DNA of 15,824 bases from PALSA-607 sp036510735 (GTDB lineage Bacteria; Actinomycetota; Actinomycetes; Acidothermales; Acidothermaceae): NCBI GenBank assembly GCA_036510735.1, contig DATCDK010000297.1, forward strand, positions 1-15,824. Direction: 5' to 3'. Every line of letters starts with the position of its first letter. The stretch's first letter is position 1. Of the stretch, positions 7,079 through 13,317 are shown in pieces. A program made the position numbers and the translations under genes. The notes under the pieces were generated by a model. It did not search any database, was not told the DNA's origin, and was given only the letters and a program-made list of their open reading frames with translations.

Positions 7079-8620
7079 ATGGGACATCGACGCGCGCTCA
7101 TCGCCATCGTCGGCGGGAGCCTCGTACTCGCCGCCTGCACGTCCAGCAAGCACGCCGCACCCGCCGCATCCGCGCCCGCTTCATCTGGCGCAGCCGCATC
7201 CTCAGCAGTGTCGTCGGCCGCGGCATCGTCGGCGGCAGCCTCGTCATCGGCACCAGTCTCGGCCAGCGCGGCTACATCATCGCCTGCCGCAGCGAGTTCG
7301 TCGGCTGCTTCTGCGTCGGCGAGTGCGACGACATCTCCGAGTGCGAAAATCGCCGCGTTTCCGACCGGGATCTGGCCGACGTACCACCACGACGTCGCAC
7401 GCACCGGAAACGCGGGCAACGTTCCGGCAGTGAAGGGTCTCAAGGTCGCGGCGACCGCAAGTCTCGACGGCGCGATCTACGCGAGCCCTCTCGTGTTGCA
7501 CGACGCCAAGGGCGACCTGATCATCGCAGCGACCGAGAACAACACGCTCTACGCGTTACGCAACAACGGCACCATCGCCTGGTCGCGACACATCGGCACT
7601 CCGGTCAACGGCTCGAGCCTGCCGTGCGGCAACATCAATCCGACCGGCATCACCGGTACACCTGTCTACGATCCAGCGACCGGGCTCGTGTTCGCGGTCG
7701 CGTTCCTGTCCGGCGACAAGCACGTGCTGGTCGCTGTCAACGCAGAGACCGGCGCGCTGGCCTGGACGCGACCAGTCGACCCGCCGGGCTCCAACGCGAA
7801 CGTCGAGCAGGAACGCGGCGCGCTGTTGCTCAGCGGCGGCAAGGTGTGGGTTCCATACGGCGGCCTCTATGACGACTGCGGCCCCTACCACGGCTACCTC
7901 GTCGGTATCGCGACCTCGGGTCAGGGCGCCGCCGCGATCTACCAAGTGCCGAGTTCGCGCGAGGCCGGGATCTGGACACCGGCCGGCCCGTCGGCCGACG
8001 CAGCAGGACATGTCTACGTGTCAGTCGGCAATAGTGCGCAGACCAACCCGAAGGCCGCCTACGACATGGGTGACTCCGTCATCGAACTGAGCGGGACGAG
8101 CGTCGTGTCGTTCTTCGCACCGGCGACGTGGGCCAGCGAGAACGCGCGTGACCTCGACCTGGGCACGACTGGCCCGGTGATTCTGCCGACCGGCCAAGTT
8201 TTCGTGGCAGGCAAGAACGGCAACGCTTACCTCATGAAGCAGGGGGCGCTCGGCGGTCTCGGCGGCAAGGTCCCGAGCATCGCGGTATGCACGGCGTTCG
8301 GGGGCGCGGCGTACAGCGACGGCACGATCTACGTTCCTTGCACGAACGGCGTGAGAGCAGTCCATATCTCGGCGACTGCGATGACGGCCTCATGGCATGC
8401 ATCGCCCTCTGGCTCACCGATCGTCGGGGGCGGCGCCGTGCTGACGGTCGCCCCATCGTCGGGCACGTTATTCGCACTTGATCCGGCATCCGGCGCCACG
8501 AAAGCGCAGGTCGCCCTCGGCGACTCGACCACGCGGTTCGCAACGCCCGCACTGGCCGCTGACGGGTTCGCCTACGTCGGCACCGAGCACGGGAAACTGG
8601 TCATCGTCGCAACGTCGTGA
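7079..8620 (+). CDS. PQQ-like beta-propeller lipoprotein
   Basis: Predicted membrane-anchored extracytoplasmic protein of 513 residues. Residues 1-20 are a lipoprotein signal peptide with lipobox LAAC, so Cys20 would be lipidated. A linker of about 70 residues made almost only of Ser and Ala (with some Pro/Thr) follows. From about residue 95 on is a propeller of PQQ/quinoprotein-like blades: NNTLYALRNNGTIAWSRHI, VLVAVNAETGALAWTRPV, GTLFALDPASGATKAQVAL and AYVGTEHGKLVIVA show the repeating strand pattern with Gly-Thr-x-Tyr/Phe-Ala-Leu and Asp/Glu-x-x-x-Gly. There is no sign of a full alcohol-dehydrogenase active site, so it is probably a scaffold or binding protein, not an enzyme. ATG at 7079 is chosen since it gives a clean signal peptide; a GTG at 7043 adds 12 unlikely residues. 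Converges on the DUF1801 gene. Confidence 0.87.
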   Translation: MGHRRALIAIVGGSLVLAACTSSKHAAPAASAPASSGAAASSAVSSAAASSAAASSSAPVSASAATSSPAAASSSAASASASATTSPSAKIAAFPTGIWPTYHHDVARTGNAGNVPAVKGLKVAATASLDGAIYASPLVLHDAKGDLIIAATENNTLYALRNNGTIAWSRHIGTPVNGSSLPCGNINPTGITGTPVYDPATGLVFAVAFLSGDKHVLVAVNAETGALAWTRPVDPPGSNANVEQERGALLLSGGKVWVPYGGLYDDCGPYHGYLVGIATSGQGAAAIYQVPSSREAGIWTPAGPSADAAGHVYVSVGNSAQTNPKAAYDMGDSVIELSGTSVVSFFAPATWASENARDLDLGTTGPVILPTGQVFVAGKNGNAYLMKQGALGGLGGKVPSIAVCTAFGGAAYSDGTIYVPCTNGVRAVHISATAMTASWHASPSGSPIVGGGAVLTVAPSSGTLFALDPASGATKAQVALGDSTTRFATPALAADGFAYVGTEHGKLVIVATS

Positions 8621-8666
8621 GCTCTGACCCTCGGCCGTACTCGGTGCGGGGGCCTCTTAGCTCACG
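8616..8666. terminator. Candidate bidirectional terminator or inverted repeat between convergent genes
   Basis: A perfect 8-bp inverted repeat, CGTGAGCT (8616-8623) and AGCTCACG (8659-8666), brackets the 36-bp gap between two convergent genes and includes both stop codons. The 35-base centre is GC-rich (TCGGCC, GGGGGCC) and could extend the structure. No T-tract is present, so it is not a standard intrinsic terminator. Confidence 0.4.
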
Positions 8667-9109
8667 GCCTGCTTCACGAGCGCGGCGATCCTTGCCTCGT
8701 CAGCACGGGTCAACTTCTTCAGCGCGAAGTCAGTCGGCCACACGTTGCCGTCGTCGAGCTTCGCCTTGTCGCTGAACCCGAACGTGGCGTATCTCGTGCC
8801 AAACTTTTGCGCGCTCCGAAAGAAGCAGAGGACGTTCCCGTCCTTGGTGTACGCCGGCATGCCATACCAGGTTCGTGGCACGAGATCTGGCGCGGTGGCC
8901 TTCATGATGGAGTGGATGCGCTCGCCCATGATGCGATCGGACTCAGGCATCTCGGCAATCTTGGCGAGCACGTCCTTCTCCCCGTCTGCGCGCTGCCCCT
9001 CCGCCTTGAGTTCTTTCACCCGCTCCTTCATCGCGGCTCGCTCTTCGGGTGTGAATCCCTTGCTTGGTTGGCCAGCGGCCTTCTTGGCCGGCTTCCGGGT
9101 GGCAGCCAT
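8657..9109 (-). CDS. DUF1801 (YdhG-like) domain protein
   Basis: Cytoplasmic protein of 150 residues in the DUF1801/YdhG family; relatives in Bacilli have been linked to iron handling, but function is mostly unknown. The first 20 residues are Lys/Ala-rich. A charged helix (EERAAMKERVKELKAE) comes next, then the domain core: ERIHSIMKATAPDLVPRTWYGMPAYTKDGNVLCFFRSAQKF, with the family's Pro-x-x-Trp-Tyr-Gly-Met-Pro-Ala-Tyr motif, and a C-terminal helix LTRADEARIAALVKQAV. The ATG at 9109 has AAGGAG eight bases upstream, a strong ribosome binding site. It lies directly downstream of the antitoxin and the toxin remnant on the same strand, and may have replaced the rest of the toxin gene in a former operon. 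Confidence 0.87.
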   Translation of the reverse strand: MAATRKPAKKAAGQPSKGFTPEERAAMKERVKELKAEGQRADGEKDVLAKIAEMPESDRIMGERIHSIMKATAPDLVPRTWYGMPAYTKDGNVLCFFRSAQKFGTRYATFGFSDKAKLDDGNVWPTDFALKKLTRADEARIAALVKQAVS

Positions 9110-9130
9110 TGCGAGTGCTCCTTCGAGGTA

Positions 9131-9172
9131 TCAATCGGCAGGGATGACTGCGGGTGCGTCGAGCACGCTCAA
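9131..9172 (-). pseudogene. Probable remnant of a vapC (PIN-domain) toxin start
   Basis: A TTG codon at 9172 overlaps the antitoxin's TGA stop as TTGA, the tight coupling usual in toxin-antitoxin pairs. The frame reads LSVLDAPAVIPAD and then stops at 9131-9133. PIN toxins of the VapC type often begin with a similar VLDASAVIAL segment carrying the first catalytic Asp. Only 13 residues remain, compared with about 130 in an intact toxin, and the DUF1801 ribosome binding site follows at once. This is an inference from a very short match; chance similarity is possible. Confidence 0.4.
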
Positions 9173-9411
9173 AAACGTTGACCACGCGTTGCTTGCCGTT
9201 CCTGGGCGCGGGCCGCATCGGCCGAGGGACCCCGGCCCGCGTATTTGCCTTTCGCCTCGGTTACCGGATCTTCCGAGAGCGGTCGCATCACAATTCGGTC
9301 GCCGAGATCGACGACGAAAACCTGGTGCGTGTTCCACCTCGCTAAGGCCTCGGCGGGGATTGGTACCTCGCCATTGTTGGACACCGTCAGGACGTGCGCA
9401 CCAGGTTCCAT
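9169..9411 (-). CDS. AbrB/MazE-type antitoxin (VapB-like)
   Basis: Predicted DNA-binding antitoxin of 80 residues. Residues about 7-45 form the swapped-hairpin AbrB fold: VLTVSNNGEVPIPAEALARWN, then VFVVDLGDRIVMRPLSEDP, where the GDRIVMRPL strand is typical. The C-terminal 30 residues, with SADAARAQERQA, match the toxin-binding tails of actinobacterial VapB proteins. Such proteins neutralise a PIN-domain ribonuclease and repress their own operon. No complete toxin follows, only a 13-residue open stretch overlapping the stop, so the antitoxin looks orphaned. The ATG at 9411 has no ribosome binding site but TACGAT lies six bases upstream, suggesting a leaderless message. The VOC gene lies 51 bp upstream on the same strand. 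Confidence 0.8.
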   Translation of the reverse strand: MEPGAHVLTVSNNGEVPIPAEALARWNTHQVFVVDLGDRIVMRPLSEDPVTEAKGKYAGRGPSADAARAQERQATRGQRF

Positions 9412-9417
9412 GTCGCC

Positions 9418-9423
9418 ATCGTA
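9418..9423 (-). promoter_or_regulatory. Candidate -10 element for leaderless antitoxin mRNA
   Basis: TACGAT, identical to that before the response regulator, lies exactly six bases before the ATG at 9411. No ribosome binding site is present. AbrB-type antitoxins usually bind near their own promoter; no clear palindrome is visible here. Confidence 0.45.
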
Positions 9424-9462
9424 TGCAGACGGCCCGACACTTTACGCCCCAACAGACGCCCT

Positions 9463-9837
9463 TCAGCCGGCCGCGATCGCTCTCAGTACGCAGAATTCGT
9501 TCCCGTGCGGGTCGGCCATGACGATCCAGGTCACGTCACCACGCTGGCCGACGTCCGCTCTCGTCGCACCCAACTGTTCGAGCCGCGCGACCTCGGCGGC
9601 TTGATCGTCAGGTCGAACGTCAACGTGCAGTCGATTCTTGATCACTTTCGTTTCCGGCACCCTGAGGAACAGCAGATCGGGCACCACGCCGTCCTCACGG
9701 CTGCCCTGCGGCGGCTCGATGCACACCTCGTCCGGCTCATCGAACGTCCGGCGCCACCCCAGTGCTTCTTCCCAGAATGTCGCAAGAGCCGAGGGATCGG
9801 TGGTGTCTATGCACAGGCACTGGATGCGTACGGACAT
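9463..9837 (-). CDS. VOC family protein (Glyoxalase_6-like), single domain
   Basis: Small cytoplasmic protein of 124 residues with the vicinal-oxygen-chelate fold. Visible are the first beta-alpha unit VRIQCLCIDTTDPSALATFWEEALGW, a central LHVDVRPDDQAAEVARLEQLGATRA, and the closing VMADPHGNEFCVL, which is the hallmark of the Glyoxalase_6 group. Substrate is unknown; members include resistance, detoxification and many uncharacterised proteins. The ATG at 9837 has GAGG about six bases upstream. Its C-terminal half closely resembles the second domain of the larger VOC protein at 14890-15612 (shared LGATRAD and VMADP-G-EFCVL), so the two are probably paralogues. It diverges from the macrodomain gene with only 34 bp between starts. 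Confidence 0.9.
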   Translation of the reverse strand: MSVRIQCLCIDTTDPSALATFWEEALGWRRTFDEPDEVCIEPPQGSREDGVVPDLLFLRVPETKVIKNRLHVDVRPDDQAAEVARLEQLGATRADVGQRGDVTWIVMADPHGNEFCVLRAIAAG

Positions 9838-9859
9838 GTGCGCCTCTATTCAGCTGGGA

Positions 9860-9865
9860 CATGAT
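9860..9865 (+). promoter_or_regulatory. Candidate -10 element for leaderless macrodomain mRNA
   Basis: CATGAT lies exactly six bases before the ATG at 9872, matching TATAAT at four of six positions. The ribosome binding site is poor (CAGG two bases from the start). Confidence 0.4.
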
Positions 9866-9871
9866 CAGGCT

Positions 9872-10366
9872 ATGCAGATCGAGGTGACGACGGGCGACGT
9901 TGTGCAGGCACAGGTCGAGGCGCTTGTTACGGCGGCCAACGCTGCACTCAGGGGCGGTGGCGGTGTGGACGGCGCGATACATCGTGCCGCCGGACCCGAA
10001 CTGCTGCAAGCGTTGCGGTCGCTCGCGCCGTGCCAAATCGGCGGAGCGGTCATCACCCCCGCCTTTCGAATCCCATCTCCCGTCCGGTTCGTCGTCCATG
10101 CAGTCGGTCCGAGGTACGGACGCGACGAACCCGCGGCCGACCTCCTCGCCGGCGCATACACAGAGAGCCTCGCGAGATGCGACGAAGTCGGCGCCAAGAG
10201 TGTCGCCTTCCCTGCGCTGTCAACGGGCGTATACGGCTACCCGCTGTCAGATGCATGCCGAATCAGCGTGGCGGCCTTAAAGGCAACACAGACCCAAGTC
10301 GAACGGTGCGTACTCGTCGCCTACGACAACAGGACTCGGCAGCTTTGGGAGCAGGCGCTCGCGTAG
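9872..10366 (+). CDS. Macrodomain protein (ADP-ribose-binding, possible O-acetyl-ADP-ribose deacetylase)
   Basis: Stand-alone macrodomain of 164 residues. It begins IEVTTGDVVQAQVEALVTAAN, the usual edge strand plus helix. It has the ADP-ribose loop NAALRGGGGVDGAIHRAAG with Asn23, Asp33 and the glycine run of MacroD-type hydrolases, CQIGGAVITPAF like the family's C-x-x-G-x-A-x-x-T motif, VVHAVGP, and the phosphate loop PALSTGVYGYP at 114-124. Enzymes with these features remove ADP-ribose from proteins or hydrolyse O-acetyl-ADP-ribose. ATG at 9872 gives the standard N-terminus. No ADP-ribosyltransferase is near, so its substrate and physiological role are open. It diverges from the VOC gene; its 3' end is followed by an inverted repeat. 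Confidence 0.92.
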   Translation: MQIEVTTGDVVQAQVEALVTAANAALRGGGGVDGAIHRAAGPELLQALRSLAPCQIGGAVITPAFRIPSPVRFVVHAVGPRYGRDEPAADLLAGAYTESLARCDEVGAKSVAFPALSTGVYGYPLSDACRISVAALKATQTQVERCVLVAYDNRTRQLWEQALA

Positions 10367-10396
10367 ATCGTCGACGGCATCTCATCGGCGTTGCGG

Positions 10397-10420
10397 AGCT
10401 CAGGTGCGATCGCGTGAGCT
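10397..10420. repeat. Inverted repeat after the macrodomain gene
   Basis: AGCTCA (10397-10402) and TGAGCT (10415-10420) form a 6-bp inverted repeat; the centre holds the 8-bp palindrome GCGATCGC (10406-10413). It may be a terminator of the macrodomain transcript or an operator for the next gene, whose start is 29 bp further on. No T-run follows. Confidence 0.35.
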
Positions 10421-10448
10421 AGTGTGCTGCAACGGCCGAGGGGGAACA

Positions 10449-11030
10449 GTGCAGGGCGCGCGACTACTCATAGCGCTCATCGGCGTCACGCTGACCGTCG
10501 GCTGCGCGAGCCAAAATGCCCTCGGTACAGCATCGGCACCGAGTTCTACGGCCGACGCAACCAGTCCTGCGGCGCCATTAGCCTCAATCACCGCAAGCGC
10601 GCTGGCACCGGCCGGTTCGCCCAGTGCACAACTGCCGGCGCCGAGTTGCAGAGTCTCTCAGGCCTCGACCGACTCACCCTCCGCTCAGCAAGTGGTCAGT
10701 GCGTACCTCGACGCCCTCAACGCGCACGACATCGCCCGCGCCAAGACCTACCTCACCCCAGCCCATGCCGCGGAAGTCGCGGCTGAGACCGACTCGTGGT
10801 TCACCAACACCCGAAGCATCACGAATATCGTCATCGGTTGCGACGCACCGCGCGATGCTTTCGGTGGACCGGCGACGGGCTATTCGGAGATCGTGCAGGT
10901 GGGTGTGCAGTTCACCTTGGAGCAATACCATGCCGAATCGATGACGAACGGCATGAACGACTGGTCGTACATCCTGGTGCGCAACAGCGACCACGATCCG
11001 TGGCTAATCGCGGACGAGGGCATGGGCTGA
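10449..11030 (+). CDS. Putative lipoprotein with NTF2/SnoaL-like C-terminal domain
   Basis: Predicted exported protein of 193 residues. The N-terminus has a short basic start, a hydrophobic stretch LLIALIGVTLTVG and Cys19; the lipobox (TVGC) is non-ideal since position -3 is Thr. A Ser/Ala/Pro-rich linker of about 60 residues follows. The rest, from about residue 72, begins SAQQVVSAYLDALNAHDIARAKTYLTP, the classical opening helix of NTF2-like domains (Asp-x-x-x-Ala-x-x-x-Leu). It then has beta strands with VGVQFTLEQY and WSYILVRNSDHDPWLIADEGMG, the typical end of such domains. GTG at 10449 is chosen because GAGGGG lies about five bases upstream. Function is unknown; such domains often act as binding modules in actinobacterial lipoproteins. 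Confidence 0.72.
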   Translation: MQGARLLIALIGVTLTVGCASQNALGTASAPSSTADATSPAAPLASITASALAPAGSPSAQLPAPSCRVSQASTDSPSAQQVVSAYLDALNAHDIARAKTYLTPAHAAEVAAETDSWFTNTRSITNIVIGCDAPRDAFGGPATGYSEIVQVGVQFTLEQYHAESMTNGMNDWSYILVRNSDHDPWLIADEGMG

Positions 11031-11151
11031 GCGGTTGGCCTCACCGCAGCGGACGCACGGAGCGCCACGACGTTGAAGGCCACTGACCCATAGAAATTCG
11101 GGCGCCGCGATCAATGCGGAACCTACGCACGCCCATCGGCGTCCAACCGCG

Positions 11152-12465
11152 GTGAAGCGCACCTGGCGTAGAGCCATCCCCGCCATCGTCGTCGCGGCTT
11201 CCCTGGCCGGCTGTGCGAGCTCGGCCACGAAGGCAGGCACCGTGACAACCCCGAACGCGAGCAACACGACGACCCCGACTGAGGTCAGAGCCACCGACGT
11301 GGCTCGCGCCGATCCGGGTTCGATCTCGACTGCCGCCCTCGTCACTGGCATTAACGCGTTCGGCCACGACCTTTACGCGCAAGCCGCGACTGGCGGCAAC
11401 GTGGTCATCTCGCCCTTGAGCATTGAGGTGGCCCTGTCGATGGCGCGCGCCGGCGCCGGCGGCACGACCGCCGCCGAGATCGACGCCGCGATGCACTTCC
11501 CGAACAACGGGCGCGACGCGCAGATGAATGCACTCACGCGCGGCTTGGCAACCCAGGCCAGCGCACCTGCCGTGCCATCGCCCGCCGCGAGTCGTGACGC
11601 TAGCGCGCCACCCGCAGCACCGATCCTGACCATCGCCAACGCGCTGTTCATGCAGCAGGGCTTCCCGATCGGGCAACCGTTCTTGAACACGATGGCGGCC
11701 GATTACGGCTCCGGCGTCCGTACGGTCGACTTCACCTCGCCGTCCGCCATTGCATTGATCAATGCCTGGGTGCGTACGCAGACCGCCGACCGGATTCAGC
11801 AACTGTTCGACTCGCTCGCACCGGACACCAAGCTCGTACTTGCGAACGCCGTCTATCTGAAGGCCGACTGGGCAACGCCTTTCGCAGAAGACCCGACTTC
11901 GAACGCCACGTTCACGACAGCGGCCGGCAAGCGGATCACGGTTCCGACGATGCACCAGACCGGATCACTCGGCTACGCGAGCTCCGACAAGTGGCAGGCA
12001 GTCGCGCTGCCTTACGCCGGTGGCACATTGACGATGTACGTCATCGTGCCGACCGCTAATACATCCCTCGCGGACCTGCTCGCGCCGACCACGCTAACGC
12101 AGATCTCGGCAGGGCTACATCCCACGCCGCTCAGTCTGTCGCTGCCGCGTTGGACGTCGACAACCAAGCTCGACCTCGCACCGGTGCTGAACGCGCTCGG
12201 TATACACGCCGCGTTCACCCCGGCGGCTGACTTCGCTGCGATCGCGCCCGGCCTCTATATACAGCAGGCCGTCCACCGGGCCACGATCAACGTCGACGAG
12301 TGGGGCAGCGAAGCGGCGGCCGTCACCGGCCTCGCGTTCCCTGCGTCGTCGATGCTGGCGCCGCTGACCGTGCGCGCCGACCACCCGTTCGCCTATGCGA
12401 TTGTGAACCCGCAGACGGGCGTCGTCGTTTTCGAAGGATCGGTCGCCGACCCGACGGCTGGATAG
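11152..12465 (+). CDS. Serpin-family lipoprotein (putative serine protease inhibitor)
   Basis: Predicted membrane-anchored serpin of 437 residues. The signal peptide ends in lipobox LAGC (Cys21), followed by a Thr/Ala-rich linker to about residue 60. The serpin fold then spans 62-432: NVVISPLSIEVALSMARAGAGGTTAAEI (helix B and s6B signature), LTIANALFMQQGFPI, LVLANAVYLKADWATPF (breach/shutter region), and VDEWGSEAAAVTG, the hinge of the reactive-centre loop (385-393), with small residues at P12-P9 expected of inhibitory serpins. The loop continues to about 405; by distance to the HPFAYAI strand, P1 would be near Met401 or Ser399-Ser400. Closing segment HPFAYAIVNPQTGVVVFEGSV is typical. GTG at 11152 gives a clean signal; no Shine-Dalgarno seen. 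Its 121-bp upstream gap holds nothing clear. Target protease unknown. Confidence 0.9.
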   Translation: MKRTWRRAIPAIVVAASLAGCASSATKAGTVTTPNASNTTTPTEVRATDVARADPGSISTAALVTGINAFGHDLYAQAATGGNVVISPLSIEVALSMARAGAGGTTAAEIDAAMHFPNNGRDAQMNALTRGLATQASAPAVPSPAASRDASAPPAAPILTIANALFMQQGFPIGQPFLNTMAADYGSGVRTVDFTSPSAIALINAWVRTQTADRIQQLFDSLAPDTKLVLANAVYLKADWATPFAEDPTSNATFTTAAGKRITVPTMHQTGSLGYASSDKWQAVALPYAGGTLTMYVIVPTANTSLADLLAPTTLTQISAGLHPTPLSLSLPRWTSTTKLDLAPVLNALGIHAAFTPAADFAAIAPGLYIQQAVHRATINVDEWGSEAAAVTGLAFPASSMLAPLTVRADHPFAYAIVNPQTGVVVFEGSVADPTAG

Positions 12466-12497
12466 CCGGACGACGACAGCTGCGCGCCCGTACGGAT

Positions 12498-13271
12498 CTA
12501 GGCGTCGTGTGCGTTCGCGTTGGCGATGACGGCGTCGTGAACGTACTGCGCGAGACCAGGAACGGCGGCGTCGTAAGTAGCGCGGAATCGTTCGTCAGCG
12601 ACGTACATCTCGGCGAGGTTGCGCTGCATCGCGTGGCTGCAGTCGTAGAACCAGCGGCTGATGAATCGCCGGTTACCCTCCACCAACGCCATCGCCTGTT
12701 CGCTTGTCGCAGCGACACCGGCGGTCATGGCATCGGCATACGCGCGCAACGCGACGTCCGACTGCATTTTCATCTCTATCCAGTCCTCCTTCGTGTACCT
12801 CGCAGCACGGCGTTGGGATTCACGCCAAGCGTCGGTGTCGCCCCATCGCCCTTCCGCCTCGGCAGCCCACTCGCCGCCAACCTTTTCGGTGCCGAAGATC
12901 TCGAACTGCTCCTGCGGCGTGAGTGCCATTCCCATCGTGCGGGCCTCCAATTCTTTCTCGAGCGCGCGCAGCAACGCCTGGTCTCGGTCGATGCGGGCAC
13001 GCAGCATGCGGTGCTGGTTGCGTAGGTGGGCTTCGATGTCGGAGCCGGTGTCGGCCAGCATCGATGCAATCGCATCGAGTCCGAAATCCAACTCTCGGTA
13101 GACGAGGATCTCGCGCAAGCGGCTGAGGTCTTCTCGGCTGTACCGGCGATGGCCGGCCACGGTTCGGCCGCACGGACGCAGCAAACCAATCTCGTCGTAG
13201 TGATGCAGTGTGCGCACGGTCACCCTGGCGAGAGCGGCCAGCTCGCCGATCGCGTATCCGTTGTCGGTCAT
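12498..13271 (-). CDS. TipA-like MerR-family regulator with TipAS drug-binding domain
   Basis: Transcription factor of 257 residues, close to Streptomyces TipAL in size (about 253). Residues 5-75 are a MerR winged helix-turn-helix (AIGELAALARVTVRTLHHYDEIGLLRP, GHRRYSREDLSRLREIL). A coiled-coil linker follows at 75-112. Residues about 115-252 form the TipAS domain: ALTPQEQFEIFG, WGDTDAWRESQRRAARYTKEDW, FISRWFYDCSHAMQRNLAEMYVADERF. In TipAL a Cys near the C-terminus binds thiopeptides such as thiostrepton covalently; Cys211 here lies at about the equivalent position. The ATG at 13271 is set by the MerR N-terminus and by a -10 exactly six bases upstream; an open frame continuing further up is spurious. 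A palindromic operator lies in its own promoter. It converges on the serpin gene. Confidence 0.92.
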   Translation of the reverse strand: MTDNGYAIGELAALARVTVRTLHHYDEIGLLRPCGRTVAGHRRYSREDLSRLREILVYRELDFGLDAIASMLADTGSDIEAHLRNQHRMLRARIDRDQALLRALEKELEARTMGMALTPQEQFEIFGTEKVGGEWAAEAEGRWGDTDAWRESQRRAARYTKEDWIEMKMQSDVALRAYADAMTAGVAATSEQAMALVEGNRRFISRWFYDCSHAMQRNLAEMYVADERFRATYDAAVPGLAQYVHDAVIANANAHDA

Positions 13272-13277
13272 GAGACC

Positions 13278-13308
13278 ACTGTGCAACCTCACGTCGCGTG
13301 AGATGCAA
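13278..13308 (-). promoter_or_regulatory. MerR-type promoter of the TipA-like gene (long 19-bp spacer)
   Basis: Reading leftwards: -35 TTGCAT (13308-13303), a 19-bp spacer, -10 CACAGT (13283-13278), then six bases to the ATG at 13271. An over-long 19-bp spacer holding a palindrome is the signature of promoters activated by MerR-family proteins through DNA twisting. Transcription would begin at the start codon (leaderless). Confidence 0.6.
13288..13302. promoter_or_regulatory. Palindromic MerR/TipA-type operator
   Basis: CTCACG-TCG-CGTGAG is a perfect 6-bp inverted repeat with a 3-base centre, flanked by imperfect TGCA sequences on both sides. It sits inside the promoter spacer of the TipA-like gene and resembles SoxR/TipA-type operators (CCTCA...TGAGG form). 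Strongly suggests autoregulation. Confidence 0.65.
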
Positions 13309-13317
13309 GCGGAAGGG

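Noticed and set aside
6955..7872. 305-codon open frame on the + strand spanning the DinB-like start and the propeller gene
   Set aside because: It is out of frame with the propeller gene and gives a low-complexity Arg-rich product.
10406..10413. GCGATCGC as a highly iterated palindrome of cyanobacterial type
   Set aside because: Only one instance was noticed and the window is clearly actinobacterial; treated as part of a local inverted repeat.
11031..11151. Possible promoter or small gene in the 121-bp gap before the serpin
   Set aside because: An AT-rich patch (CATAGAAATTC, 11089-11099) is present but no -35/-10 pair with reasonable spacing and no start with a ribosome binding site was found.
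11041..11955. 304-codon open frame on the - strand opposite the serpin gene
   Set aside because: The product is Arg/Gly-rich without motifs, while the serpin on the + strand has extended family similarity.
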